From assembly GCA_010094025.1 (NCBI GenBank), contig ML991834.1, forward strand, positions 1 through 64,000: DNA of 64,000 nucleotides, in the 5' to 3' direction. Source of the stretch: Viridothelium virens (lineage: Eukaryota > Ascomycota > Dothideomycetes > Trypetheliales > Trypetheliaceae). Shown piece after piece: positions 39,390 through 50,640 of this stretch. The notes beneath the pieces are model-generated. The model did no database searches and was not told where the DNA came from. It was given only the letters and a program-made list of their open reading frames with translations. How positions within the stretch are numbered: the stretch's first letter is position 1; every line of letters starts with the position of its first letter. The translations under genes were made by a program, and so were the position numbers.

Positions 39390-41292
39390 CTAGTTTGACC
39401 TCGATATATTTTCTTGATCGTCATTGCGCAACCTCACTTGTATTTCTGCTTCATTGGATGGCATGGATATTGAAACAAAATCGAGACTCTTCGGCCGACC
39501 ACCTTCTATCCTGATGTCATAATTCATGATGATGTGAGCCAGCATGAGCTTCATAAATTGCGACGCTAAGAAGCGCCCTGCGCAAGCATGTCGGCCATTA
39601 CCAAAAGGGAGCCATGTGTCACTAGTAGTTACGAGCGCTTGACCCCTCTGCTCAACGAGGCGACTTGATCGGGTCTTTAGATCGCTGTGTCGTAGCGACG
39701 CGCCTATAGACTCCTCACGGGGTCGCGAGAAACGGAACGCGTCATATTCCAGAGGTGCGTAATATATGTTCGGGTCACGATGGATGGAATGATTTGGCGT
39801 CGAAACACGCACGCCCTTCGGAATGTGGAGCCCATCGCCCAAATCGATTCCATTGGCTGCAGTAACCTAAGCCAGAAGCATTAGATATATGTCTAATACT
39901 GTGCTAGCAGGAATCACTCACCATTCTATGTATACCCAGACCACTGAACTCAGAGAGACGCATTGATTCCCGAATAGCAGAGTCTACCCTGAGTAGACTA
40001 TTGACAGCATCCTTTGACCAACGGCCCCCATGTGCTCTGAAGACACGGGTGCACTCTTCACGGAGAGATTCAACAAATTCTCCGCACCGTGGCGAACTGT
40101 ATATGTTAAGAATTACATTCGTGATAGTGATACTCGACGTGTGGATGGCAACCATATTAATAGATAGCAATCGACGGCATATCTGGCTAGGATCAAGCAC
40201 GCCCGGGGTGTTCCGTCGTTGACATTCCTCAATCACCCACTGCATACAATCGATCTGGCCATCGATGGTTAGTATCAAGTCTACTCCACTAGATAGCAGT
40301 CAAAGAATCTCACCGGGGCTTGCAGATCGGAGTCTGGTTGAGCGGCCTTATTTGCAATCATCTCAAGTCTGTCTCTAATGACTGGCACTGCATATTTTTG
40401 GTAAATAGCAAGATTTTTCCGGTTGGGGAAGACAATGATGGGACCAATAATCGGGCGAAGCCACACAGGAAAAAGCTTGATAATTGCAGCTGCCCAAACA
40501 ACACCTCTCGCGTATAGCCACGCATGTTCTACGAACTCATTGTTTCGACCTGGAAGTCAGGATCGATGTTTGTTCCTTTTAGGAATTTCTGGACACTACT
40601 TACAGAGTTCTACTCCTGTGAACACTCGGCTTTCCGTCCTGGCAACGATTTTCGTGCACGTTGGTAAAACCTTTATCGGTGTCCACTCATCTTGGACCAC
40701 CTTCCATTGGTCTTTGATAGCAAGCGCTAGCTCCTCATATATGGATTCCGTTAGCAATGGCAGACTGCGCGTTAACCGCCGCCGGACAATATCGAAATGA
40801 AAATTGTCGATGCTGATGTCGTCACCAACAGTATAAGTTGTCTGTACCTGCTCGTTCAGGAGAACGTGCGCATCGACCTCGGCGTCGGATTTCTGGAAAA
40901 GTTCGTGCATTTTCGCCGGTGGAAGGACCACGAACAGATTGTCCCCGAAATGTGGCATGATATATGGCTCGTTTTTCTTCGAATACTGGAAGGCAAATGT
41001 GAGTTCAAAAGACTCCTCTTACGTATCCAGAGTGAATTGCAGATGTTTGACTGACTCGTTCGTAACTCTCCTCGATCATCAGGCGCATTCCCTTGATAGA
41101 TTTCATCTTTGCCCGAATTTTCGGAAACCACCCTTTGTCCGACCCAGCCCATGGCAACGAACGTAGGAATTGCTGTGAAGCGGAGTGATTGGTAGGTAGC
41201 ACACAGCTGGATAGCAGCCATGAGCTAAGGATTAGGACAACGGCTATGACCACTGGTTGCACTGCATTTGCGACTGCTTCAGCCTCAGCCAT
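39390..41292 (-). CDS. Cytochrome P450 monooxygenase
   Basis: Five exons, 41292-41056, 40985-40604, 40549-40314, 40254-39922 and 39866-39390, give 554 residues with all phases consistent. An upstream in-frame ATG at 41382 would add 30 residues. An N-terminal membrane anchor (PVVIAVVLILSSWLLSSCVL) is followed by the P450 fold: the ESYERYSKKNEPYIMPHFGD start, the I-helix region MVAIHTSSITITN (a loose form of the usual AGxDT), the K-helix ExxR in IRESMRLSEF, the PERF-equivalent DAFRFSRPRE, and the haem loop LPFGNGRHACAGRF with its Cys ligand. The style is that of endoplasmic-reticulum fungal P450s active on terpenoid or other secondary metabolites, such as the CYP68-like group, but the substrate is unknown. 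No obvious biosynthetic partner gene lies next to it. Confidence 0.92.
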
Positions 41293-43172
41293 AAATGAAA
41301 CAGTTAACAGCAGTTGCGAGTTATGAATGCCAACATCTGTCAGATTTGAGAATGGCTGGAGGAGCGCCATGTAAAGGAGCACGAAGTGGCACCAAGTCGA
41401 GGTCTCAACTCAAATCGATTGCTTGGTCTTCGATCTTTGTTGGTCTGAAGCAGCAAAGAATGTGTATGGTATTGCATGCATCGTTCCGGGCGGTAGGACG
41501 TATTATACGCCCTCTACTCGACGACATTCCCATAGGTTGAACTTTTCTTTTTATTGAAGATCCCGGCATATTGCCAATGGTCGGAGTTGCGTTGCAGCAT
41601 TTGAAGACCCGAACCGCACCAAGCAAGATACTGTGTCTACCGTAGTGGCTAGGTTAGTGGAGTACGTAGTAGTTCGTAGCGTTTTTCCAAAATCGGTCGG
41701 CACACTTCGCGTGGCTTGTCAAGTGATTTAAAGCCTATCGACACGTTTCACGAAGTAACAAGGTCTTGGGAACCCGGAAACTTATACATAGAACATTTGC
41801 AAAAACGACTTTTTGTAGCGATGGCCTTATGTCGACACTATGTGCTCGCATCATTCACTTCAACTCCATGAGTGCGGCCGAGTTCTGTACAACCCAATGA
41901 AAGGCCATGCATCTCAGTCCGGCGTTGGTATGAATGTTGTGCATTGGTGGCTTGCCATCGCTTCAATGGAATCGTGGTCGCGGAGCATCTCGATATGACT
42001 GCCGTATTCGATTTGCGGAGAAAGGGATCGAGTGATTAGAAGCGCTAGTACGTGCGACTGGGTAACATCGCGCGTGTTAAATGTTCAATCTCGTTGCTTC
42101 TTTCGAGTCTTGTATCGTCAAGATAGCTAGTTGGTTTGGGAGGCCAGTAGATAGAAGAATTGAAGGATATTTGTAAGTACCATCCCGTCTGCCCTTCCCA
42201 TTTCTTCTCTCTTCAAATTTCGTGGCTCTTCGATCTCGGGTGGCTTGGGGACATAACATCATGGCTTCGTAGGTAGGCAGACGTCAAGAATGGCGGACGG
42301 GACGGAAAGCGGCACGATACCGGAATAGGGAAGGCCTCAATGCCTTTCGATGTTCGGAGGTTCCGAAGACGGATGAGGCTTGGTGACGTCAGAAGTAGTA
42401 ATTTGTTTTTCCCTCGACACGGCCAGAAGGCCTCCTGGAAAGCATTATTAGGTCAGATAGTTGTGTTCTTTGATAGCCTTGATAGGTCAATATTAGGTGG
42501 TGCTTTAGTTTCTGGCCTCAGGGAGAAATTGAGTACTAATATCTTAGACGATAGTGATGCAAGTTGACGATTCCGAGAATCAGCGATAAACTTTCACTTC
42601 ATCCGTGATAAAAAGGAAGATGATGCCGTTGCGAAGGCTTGGTTCTCTATACCTCACGCGCGGACTCCACAAGGTTGGACTATTCACCAGGAGTTGAATT
42701 ATGGAGATGAACTGGGAGCGGAAGGGATTTTCAATCAAGATTGGTAGAGTATTATCATTGTTCTTCTTCTCAAGAAACGATTAGCTATTGCCGAATCAAA
42801 AGGGAAAAAAAGATATGGGCCAACAGTAAAATCAGAGATAGAGAAGCGGTTAACATAACGGCTCTTAGAATAGCTGTAGGTCCCATATCGTAGAGGTGAA
42901 AAGTGTATATCAACCCCACAATCAGCCCCGCTTGAGTTCCGCGATGTTTTCCTGAGTGAGGTATTGACTCATAACCTGGAGCTTTATAAGCCTTTCTGGT
43001 CTTGCTAAAGCTAGTCTTCAAAAATTTATTACAAAGTTATCAGAATCTCGCGTGCAGAGCCGAATTTTCAATTGAGTGTTGTAGACTTGTAGATACTTTT
43101 CACTGGTTCGAAGAAATATACCTACTAAAACATTGCTGCCAACGGTGAAGCGAGCCGTTGCACAATACGAAA
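41293..43172. other. Intergenic, about 1.9 kb upstream of P450 and FAD oxidase
   Basis: Holds the two divergent promoters. A plus-strand frame at 42340-42567 continues, after a stop, into text such as WFSIPHARTPQGWTIHQELN in another frame. This looks like the debris of a gene I cannot name. The minus frame 42785-43021 encodes a hydrophobic C-terminus but has no family. Nothing intact is supported. Confidence 0.4.
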
Positions 43173-44744
43173 ATGGCCCAGTCTTCAGATCAACCGGCCA
43201 CATTGCCAACTGCTTCTTCAACCCATTCCTTCTGGCATAGCGATCCCTCCCCGTTCCTCACGAATCATCACACCACAGAAAAGCTTCCGCATTCTGCCGA
43301 TGTCGTGATCGTTGGCAGCGGTATTACTGGTTCCTCAGCAGCTCATCATCTTGCTGAATTCTCATCGTCTCAGAGACAAGATCTGAACATTGTATTACTC
43401 GAAGCACGAGAAGCATGCTGGGGTGCTACCGGTCGCAATGGCGGACATTGCCAGCCACTTCTGTATGACCGGCCTGTTGATGTCGCTCGTTTTGAAGTGG
43501 CCAATTACAATGCCGTCCGAAAGATGGTGGATCCTACTTGGTCAAAGGGAAGCAAGCACATCTCTTGCGAGTACCACGCTCAACCCAGCTGTCGTGCATT
43601 CTACGACAAAAAGCTCATGGCAGCTGCAGAAGAAGATGTGCGGTCTTTTCAAAGGGAAGCTCCAGATCTTGCCCCACTCGTGCGTATCGTACACAAGGAA
43701 GACGAGCTTGCGAAGCTTAGACTTGCTGGCGCTGCAGGCGCAATTTTCTCGCAGCCTGCCTCGCGACTCTGGCCGTACAAGTTTGTGTGTGGGCTATTGG
43801 AACCCCTTGTACGAAACGGGAAAATCAATTTGCAGACGAATACACCAGTAACTCACCTAGAGCCTATTCCTCACGAAGACGGTACCAAGGATGCCGCTAA
43901 TGGGTACCATTGGATTCTACGTACAGCTCGTGGGACATTGAGAACAAGACACGTAATCCTAGCTACTAATGCTTATACATCGCATCTTCTCCCGTCATTT
44001 GCAGATCTCGTTGTCCCATGTAGGGGCCAAATGTCGGCATTGATCCCGCCATCCGGTTCGAAGCGCTTGGAAACATCATTTGGCTTTGTTGGGATCCGTG
44101 GAGATAATCCGAATCATGACGATTATCTCATCCAACGACCGTCTGAAGGTGCAATCAAAGGGGTGAAAGGTCAAGGTCATCTGATGTTTGGTGGAGGAAC
44201 TGGTGCTGGGAAGATACCGCCTCTTGGATCATGCGATGACAATGTACTTGACGAAGATGTTGCAAGATACCTTCGGAGCACATTGCTTCGAGTCTTGACA
44301 CTAGAAGGGTCCTCAAAGGTAGATTCGTCGAGGGAGTTGCCAGCCGCACGTCAATGGACTGGAATTATGGGTTATAGTCGCGATAATCTTCCTTGGGTTG
44401 GTTCCGTTCCACAATCATATTTGCCGCAAGGATCAGTACCTTCAAAGAGCAAAGGATCCAATCTTTGGGTATCTGCGGGATACACGGGACATGGTATGCC
44501 GAATGGGTTTCTGTGTGGCCGTGCAGTTGCAGAGATGATTGTCGCCGTAGAAGCTGGTCAGAGCATCTGGGGAGCTCATGACGCCGCGGTAAAAGGAGCC
44601 TGTATCTTACCAAGGTCATACCTTGTGACTGACCAACGAATTCGGAGGGCCCGAAAACTCCCCACGGTTGCAAAGGCAGACGAGGAAGGATGGATGGGTT
44701 TCGGACAACAATACGGCCCTGCAGATCCAGTTATCAAACTCTAA
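43173..44744 (+). CDS. FAD-dependent amine oxidase-type oxidoreductase (DAO family)
   Basis: Single exon, 523 residues from the ATG at 43173 (the extension to 43158 begins only with TTG). The ADVVIVGSGITGSSAAHHLAE dinucleotide-binding motif lies near 45-65, followed by the acidic strand end IVLLEARE and the GATGRNGGHCQP segment typical of the D-amino-acid-oxidase-like (DAO) superfamily. Near the C-terminus, WTGIMGYSRDNLPWVGSVP and WVSAGYTGHGMPNGFLCGRAVAE complete the FAD site. Close fungal and bacterial relatives include gamma-glutamylputrescine and sarcosine-type oxidases. The amine substrate cannot be specified. No peroxisomal SKL-type end is seen (it ends VIKL). It is tail-to-tail with SQT1, 93 bp away. 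Confidence 0.88.
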   Translation: MAQSSDQPATLPTASSTHSFWHSDPSPFLTNHHTTEKLPHSADVVIVGSGITGSSAAHHLAEFSSSQRQDLNIVLLEAREACWGATGRNGGHCQPLLYDRPVDVARFEVANYNAVRKMVDPTWSKGSKHISCEYHAQPSCRAFYDKKLMAAAEEDVRSFQREAPDLAPLVRIVHKEDELAKLRLAGAAGAIFSQPASRLWPYKFVCGLLEPLVRNGKINLQTNTPVTHLEPIPHEDGTKDAANGYHWILRTARGTLRTRHVILATNAYTSHLLPSFADLVVPCRGQMSALIPPSGSKRLETSFGFVGIRGDNPNHDDYLIQRPSEGAIKGVKGQGHLMFGGGTGAGKIPPLGSCDDNVLDEDVARYLRSTLLRVLTLEGSSKVDSSRELPAARQWTGIMGYSRDNLPWVGSVPQSYLPQGSVPSKSKGSNLWVSAGYTGHGMPNGFLCGRAVAEMIVAVEAGQSIWGAHDAAVKGACILPRSYLVTDQRIRRARKLPTVAKADEEGWMGFGQQYGPADPVIKL

Positions 44745-44837
44745 TGACATATCACTTCTCTGAAAGAATCAGGACGAGGAAAGCCGGATCGGGTAGAATG
44801 AGTTTTATGAGCGCGCGATGTCGTTGTCGTTGCCGAG

Positions 44838-46442
44838 TCAAGCCGTAAACACCAGCGCCACCCCGCTATAGAATTGCAGTTAGTCAATGAAATTGTCTTC
44901 TCACAGATTGTGAACCAAGACTTTCTGTACTTACTCGTCACCAGCAGTAACCACTGCTTCACCACCTCCGCCTTGAACAAATCCAAGCACCCCGCCACCT
45001 TCACCTCCTCCTCTATGACCCCTCCATTCTTTCGTGAGGCCTTGCCCAGCCGCCGCAGTACCGCCCCTAGTATCCCATCGACGAACCACTCCATCATTAC
45101 CACAGCTCGTCAAAAGCCACTCCGTACCAGCACCGCTGCCACGTTTCACAAACTCCACCTTGATGACCGCCTCTTCCTCGTGAGCATGCCTGATATGCCT
45201 CCTCACAGCAAACCGATGCGCCGTATCGAACAACGCAATCGAACCATCTACACTCCCAGAAGCCAACAAAGTCAGTGGCGGCTGAGAAAACGACAGCGTC
45301 TCCACACTATCACTCTGCGCCTGCAGGCTCGCCAGAATCTGCCCGGCCTGACCCGCACCCGCCGAGGACCCGCCACCCGCACTCTTCGCCGCACCAGCTT
45401 GCTTCCCTCCACCAGCCTTACTCTTCGATCCGCCGCCCTTCGCGCCACTGGTGACGGACGCATCGGCGCCCAGTCGCGGCAGGCCAACGATGCGGATATG
45501 GCCTTCTGCGCCACCCACAGCGGCGAACGCGCCATTGGGTGAGACGGCGATACTGTACAGCCCACCTTCGACCTTGAACCGCTCGTCATCTGCTGTCAAG
45601 CCGACGACGCTTTGGGCACCTGTAGCAGGCGCCAGGCCGGCGGCTGCGGCGTCGCCGAAGACGTCCCAGACGTAGAAGCTTGCGTCTTCGGAGACTGTAG
45701 CTAGTAGTTTTCCATCTGGAGTCCAGGCTCCGGCTGTGCAAGGGCCGGTGTGTAGGTAGAAGGCCTGGACGATGGTGAGTGGGGAGTTGACATCGTCAGC
45801 GTTGATACTGTAGACCCAGACGGAGCCATCTGAGGCGCCGAGAGCGATAGTGTTCGGGTAGTTGGTATTAGGGCATGGCGCAAGCCAGTTGATTTCTTCG
45901 ACTTCTTGTGCCTCGGCAAGGAATTGCCATTTTCTGCCTGTGCTGTCGCCCTGCCAAGCGCGCAGACGGCCGTCGAGTCCTGCAGTGAGGAGGTACTGGC
46001 CTTGAGGTGCGGTGAAGGCGATCGCGTTTATAGAGTCCGTATGGCCATCGAGCCGGGCCAGTTGAGCAAGACCCTCTCTTTCTGGGGGTTGGGGATCGGT
46101 TTGGTAGCTTACTGGCAACACAGGCTGAGCAGGAGGGGTGCAATCAAAGATATAGCCGACGTCGTCCCCGCCTCCTGTTGCTATTATTTCTGGATGTATG
46201 GGATGTTGAGCAATGGAAAAGATGCTATCTTTGTGCTTGTCAAAGTAAGCGACACTGTCGTTTTGTAGTTGGATCTCTTCAACAGGCTCGTCATGATCAG
46301 CTTCTTCCCCTCCCCCATCGTCTGAGTCCATGTGCGCATCTTGATCGGTAGGAATCTCCTCTGCTGCTTCAGCCGGATCCAGCATCGCTTCATCGAGCTC
46401 TTCCTCGTTGGTGCCCTCCGTGTTTGTGGGATGCGATGCCAT
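44838..46442 (-). CDS. SQT1: SQT1/AAMP-type WD40 ribosome-assembly chaperone
   Basis: Two exons, 46442-44935 and 44865-44838, give 511 residues. The small last exon turns TAGDE into TAGDDGVALVFTA, completing the final WD blade. After an acidic N-terminal stretch (about 1-60), WD40 repeats run to the end: FSIAQHPIHPEIIATGGGDD, GHTDSINAIAFTAPQGQYLLTA, GAWTPDGKLLATVSEDASFYVWD, LYSIAVSPNGAFAAVGG, LASGSVDGSIALFD and LLTSCGNDGVVRRWD. A Gly/Ala/Ser/Lys low-complexity insert lies around residues 325-370, and another Gly-rich one near the end. Yeast Sqt1 is the dedicated chaperone of ribosomal protein uL16 (Rpl10). The human relative is AAMP. An acidic N-terminus plus eight-blade propeller fits that assignment. 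Confidence 0.9.
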
Positions 46443-46899
46443 CTTGAATACCTGATGTAGGTGTGTTTCAACCTTCAGGAATCGCCGAAAAATAGATTCC
46501 GCGCAAGTGATACACCAAAAAAAATTGCTGGCGACAATTGGCTTCTTATATGCCCATCTATGCTTCTGGCTGATTATATAAGTTTTGTTGCTGAGAAATC
46601 TTTCTATATGACTCGACTTTTATCCGAGAGGAATCCATTGCACAAAATGCATAAAATGCACAAAAGCGTTATCCATATGTGGTTTGAATGATTCCAGTCC
46701 ATTTGCCACTGAGCAGCTCCATGAGTCTTACTTTCCTCGACTTACATTGCGGAAGTACATCAATATTCAGCAACAGTTTCGATGCAGGACTATACCGCCA
46801 TATACGCGCAGCTAAGTAAATAAAGCAAATTGCCTCTTTGTACTATTCAGCTTGTCTGTTGTGTCATTGTTGATCTTGCAGGGCTGTCAATCAATACCA
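46443..46899. promoter_or_regulatory. Divergent promoter interval, SQT1 / LRR-like gene
   Basis: 457 bp between the two ATGs. It includes the direct repeat CACAAAATGCATAAAATGCACAAAA near 46640. No TATA box is confidently placed. Confidence 0.4.
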
Positions 46900-48615
46900 A
46901 TGCCCAAGAAGCATAATCAAAATTTCAATCTATCAAAAACCCGTTATGTTCATCCGTCTCTAACCAGTACGAAAGAAAATCATGGCGAAGCTTCCTCTGG
47001 GCCATCTCCAGGGGTCAACGAACGATTGAACCAGCTTCGACTTTCTCAGTCTCCGAAAGCGTCACCAGAAAAAGTAGATCAAATAACCGCAGCCGTGACG
47101 CAAAAGTCAGTTCCGCCTAACCTCAGAGCGGTGCTCAACATACCGGAGCCAGCAGCTCCTCGTCCAAAACCTGGTGTACGAAGACGCCGTTTGCCTGGCC
47201 AGCCCGCAGGTCCGGCGGCTCCTCAAAGCTGGATGGAGCGGAGTCAACATGCTCCCTCCTATGAGCGAGCACGAGCACGAAAGCGCGCACGATACTCAGC
47301 TGCACAGTCGAAAACCCGGTTTCGTCCTCCTGACGTTGACCGCCTTCCTGGGGTGGAGATGCCCAAGAAAGGGAGCCTGGTTGAGCAGGCACTGAAGACC
47401 ATGGCTATAGAATGGGAATTTGTCTCGGAGTATGAGCAGCTGAATTTAGCGACAATTCCGGCAAGACTAAAGAGCGCATTGCTCAGCTATCTTGCTGCTT
47501 ATGGCCCAGAGACTGGCATCACCCTTGGCAATCTACGATCACTGTTTTACACTGAGGAACAGATCCCAGGAGGCACGGGTACTCAAGACTTTAAAAGACT
47601 TGATCTTGCTGGTCTCATCGGAAGGGACTTAACCCTGAACCCACTTGTAAGATATCTTGCAAACCCAGACAGACCAATGTCCAGCACAAAAAGAAGAAGC
47701 TACGGAGCCGAATCACAAAAGGCGGAGCTCCTGGAATCCTGGGACCAAGAGGGTCTAGAGATCTCGCCAGCATTGAACATCAATAGCTTTTCCGCAATAA
47801 CACACCTTTCCTTAGCCCGGCCGGATCCGAACAGCCCGTTACTATGGTCCTCACTCATATCGCTCACAAGCCATCTACCCACTATTACCCATCTATCGTT
47901 GGCCTACTGGCCTGCCCCATCACTTACACCGAATTCCAATACAGCCTCGGTTCACGCCAAAGGATCGCCACGCCCGGTCCAGCTCAGCGGTACTGGGTTT
48001 TACTCTCATAGCTTGGACGAGGACTACAGCGAAGCCTCGAATATCTTGAGAAGACTGAGTCTGAATACAATCTGTCTCGAGTGGCTCGATCTGGAAGGCT
48101 GTTGTGACTGGTGGCCAGCCCTTATCTGGGCCATATGCACAGACCGCAGCCAGCGCAGTGGCATCCAGTCAATCGAGCTGCCTCGTGCTGGTCGTGAGGA
48201 GGCAACCCAACAGACACAGAGGAGAGCGGACCAGCCCTCAGATGAAAGCAATGCCCGAAGAACCGATGCCGCTAACGAGTGGAGTTCCCAGGTTCCGTTG
48301 GGACCAGACTGGAATGGCCCATGGCGCTTCATTTGCTACATTAAGTTAAGTCAGGGCTGGGTGCCAACTAATCTGACTCAAGCGACTATGCAATGGGGCC
48401 CTTGCGGGGTATTGAGGTCCCTTCAAGGCTATCTAGATCGATCAAAAGAAAGTGGCAGAGACACTTCGATTGAATGGATTGAGGATGCCGGCAGGCTTGA
48501 ACTATCCGAATGGATCCCACTAGAGAGACGTGCGCAGGTCATCAAGGCAATGATCCAGAGGACAAGGAATGGTGGTAATATTGTCGAAGTGGATCACGGC
48601 TGGACTGTCTCTTAG
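46900..48615 (+). CDS. Uncharacterised fungal protein with LRR-like segments
   Basis: Single exon, 571 residues from the ATG at 46900 (MPKKHNQNFNLSKTRYVHPS). The frame is open slightly further, to 46852. A pyrimidine tract and TTGCAG before 46880 hint that the 5' leader may be spliced. The first 150 residues are disordered and basic, with GVRRRRLPG and RARARKRARYS, possible nuclear localisation signals. The middle shows spaced hydrophobic units resembling irregular leucine-rich repeats (FSAITHLSLARPDPNSPLL, LPTITHLSLAYWPAPS, LRRLSLNTICLEWLDLEGC). The C-terminus is conserved-looking (WRFICYIKLSQGWVP, EVDHGWTVS). I recognise the general type as a Pezizomycotina protein of unknown role. Similar proteins have been labelled tafazzin in some genomes, but I see no acyltransferase HX4D motif, so I do not use that name. 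Confidence 0.6.
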   Translation: MPKKHNQNFNLSKTRYVHPSLTSTKENHGEASSGPSPGVNERLNQLRLSQSPKASPEKVDQITAAVTQKSVPPNLRAVLNIPEPAAPRPKPGVRRRRLPGQPAGPAAPQSWMERSQHAPSYERARARKRARYSAAQSKTRFRPPDVDRLPGVEMPKKGSLVEQALKTMAIEWEFVSEYEQLNLATIPARLKSALLSYLAAYGPETGITLGNLRSLFYTEEQIPGGTGTQDFKRLDLAGLIGRDLTLNPLVRYLANPDRPMSSTKRRSYGAESQKAELLESWDQEGLEISPALNINSFSAITHLSLARPDPNSPLLWSSLISLTSHLPTITHLSLAYWPAPSLTPNSNTASVHAKGSPRPVQLSGTGFYSHSLDEDYSEASNILRRLSLNTICLEWLDLEGCCDWWPALIWAICTDRSQRSGIQSIELPRAGREEATQQTQRRADQPSDESNARRTDAANEWSSQVPLGPDWNGPWRFICYIKLSQGWVPTNLTQATMQWGPCGVLRSLQGYLDRSKESGRDTSIEWIEDAGRLELSEWIPLERRAQVIKAMIQRTRNGGNIVEVDHGWTVS

Positions 48616-48698
48616 ATATTACGACGGGCCATGGGCTGGGAAATCACTCGTAGTTTGGCAATCGAGATTCTCGGACCGTACCGTAATAAACTATGTGC

Positions 48699-49711
48699 TC
48701 AGTAATCTTGTATCCCCGTTTCGCCATTCAAGACTTTCTCGACTTGCTCATCTCCACTGCCTGGCGTGCCCCAGCTTGGCTCCTCGTCATCAAACCAATC
48801 TTCCATCCTCCTCCTTTCCTCTTCATCATGGTCATCCCATTCAGAATTGTCGTCCACTTGCTCATAGCGAAACTCATTGTCTTTGCCCTCTAGAAATCTT
48901 GCGCTCATGACCTGGCTCCATTGCCGAAATGCATCCTCCCTCGATTCTGGATTTGTATCCGGTCGAGCACTGTCGAAATCCTCCATATTCCCACCACCAC
49001 TACTGACTTCCTCCTTTTGATCATTGGTAGAGTCATTAACTTCATTGCTGCGCCCAACTTCGTGGCGACCTTGTCCGACATTTTCATCATCTCGCTCCTC
49101 AATCTTCGGATCCATAGGATGTCTAGCCTCCAGTCCCTGCTCCTGCCTTGTTTTTGCCTCCTCGATTCTTGCCTCGCCCCTTAGCAAGCTTGCCTCAATC
49201 GTTCCAGCAAAGCCCCTGTTCTTCCCTTCTGCTTCCCTCTCCGCGGCAGATTGGAAGCGCCGTACTAATCGATCATAGAGGAGGGGATCTGTGGATGAAT
49301 AATCCTTAGTCAGTAACACGACCCCTCGTTACTAAATCTCCACCAGATGTGAATGCTTTTATGCGTCGCATGTAATTGAGAAAGGGGTTACGAACCTGCG
49401 CTTTCGAGCTCTGAGCCTTGAAAGTACTCGGGATGCGCCTCCAACCATCTCCGCCGCCGATTCTTTATTTGGATCCAGCGCTGACGGTTCCGCTCTGATT
49501 CTGCGCTTCTTCTTGTCTGACCAGAGAGCTCCGCCCTCAGTTGTTGCTCCGAGATATCTGATCCAGATGTCCTGAGATTTGCTGTCCAGGAAGATTGCGC
49601 TTGTTTGAGATACGCATCAATGAATGGCGACTCAACCGTGGCTGCGAGTTCCGGGGGAATGGGACGAGTCGGATCGTCGTCAGCGGATCTTTGTAGAGGA
49701 AGTAGAGGCAT
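48699..49711 (-). CDS. CCDC97-like (DUF2052) protein
   Basis: Two exons, 49711-49396 and 49288-48699, give 301 residues. The join restores the conserved YFQGSELESADPLLYDRLVRRF, the start of the CCDC97/DUF2052 domain. Before it lies the basic helix QIKNRRRRWLEAHPEYF. The C-terminus has the second conserved block: MSARFLEGKDNEFRYEQVD, DNSEWDD and the acidic DWFDDEEPSW. Between them is a disordered, charged linker. Human CCDC97 associates with SF3B-containing U2 snRNP particles, so a link with splicing is likely, but the fungal protein is little studied. The start at 49711 is the first ATG in frame. An upstream exon cannot be excluded. Confidence 0.78.
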
Positions 49712-50640
49712 ATCTTCAACGTGAAACAGTCCTTCAATATTGGAACCATGTCGCGTTTTTGATTTTCCCCGCGACAGGGATCAGAAGGCGAGTATGGACA
49801 TTGAACTTCTGATGGTTCCACCAGTTCGCTGATGAAAGATGACGTAAGTGTTCTGACTCGAGGGACGTTTGGTCTTGACAACTTTAACCGAAAACTCGGG
49901 GAATTATTACTTCCCATAGTTGCGAATGAAACTCATCCCCATTCATATCGTCTGTCCATTCAGCATCACATACATGTCGGCATGTCAGATGGCATAGTTC
50001 ACATTAAGATAGCGAAAATTCAGCTATTTGTGCAATTCTACCGAAGGTGAAGCAATGATAACACGATTATGAGCGGATCTTATGCACAATGTGCGTGCTA
50101 TCTGCATGCGCCGTTGCTCCGTGTGCATAAGCAGCCTTGACTTGCCTGCCTGCCTTTTCTGACAAATAGACGTCGGTACGGAGCCGTCAATAGTTCAAAT
50201 TGAGCTACTGAAGAGTTGTTGGAAACATCGCTTGGTCCCTACTCCAGTCCATCGGAGGGTCAACAAAATGTTAGAGCTCTTTTGACGCCGAACTGGCCGA
50301 GGATTTCGAAACTTGATGAGCCAGAGGAGACTCACTGTCCAACGGCACGTGAAGCCCTTGCTCCGTGACCAAGGCAGATTGAAGTAAACGAAGGCTACCA
50401 GGAAGCTGGCAGATTTTCATTATGACCCGACGACGTTTATTCTTCCAAAACGAGGAGAAAAAAGGAAGGGAAAAAAACTGAACACATTGCGGGTCAGTTA
50501 TCGGCCTGCCACTAGGGTGTGACTTTTACGCATGCTGTATTGCTCCGATTACAACTGCACGACACTCCCTTTATAGGTCCACCATCTTCGTCAATTTTGA
50601 TCGGTGTGGACCATTCTATCACAATTCAGAATGATGCCGC
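49712..50640. other. Intergenic, about 0.9 kb
   Basis: CCDC97-like promoter and Kelch-gene 3' region. An A-rich stretch lies near 50455-50480. The short open frames are without features. Confidence 0.5.

Noticed and set aside
44874-45589. Plus-strand 222-codon frame and alternative minus frames
   Set aside because: Antisense or frame-shifted copies of SQT1 coding sequence.
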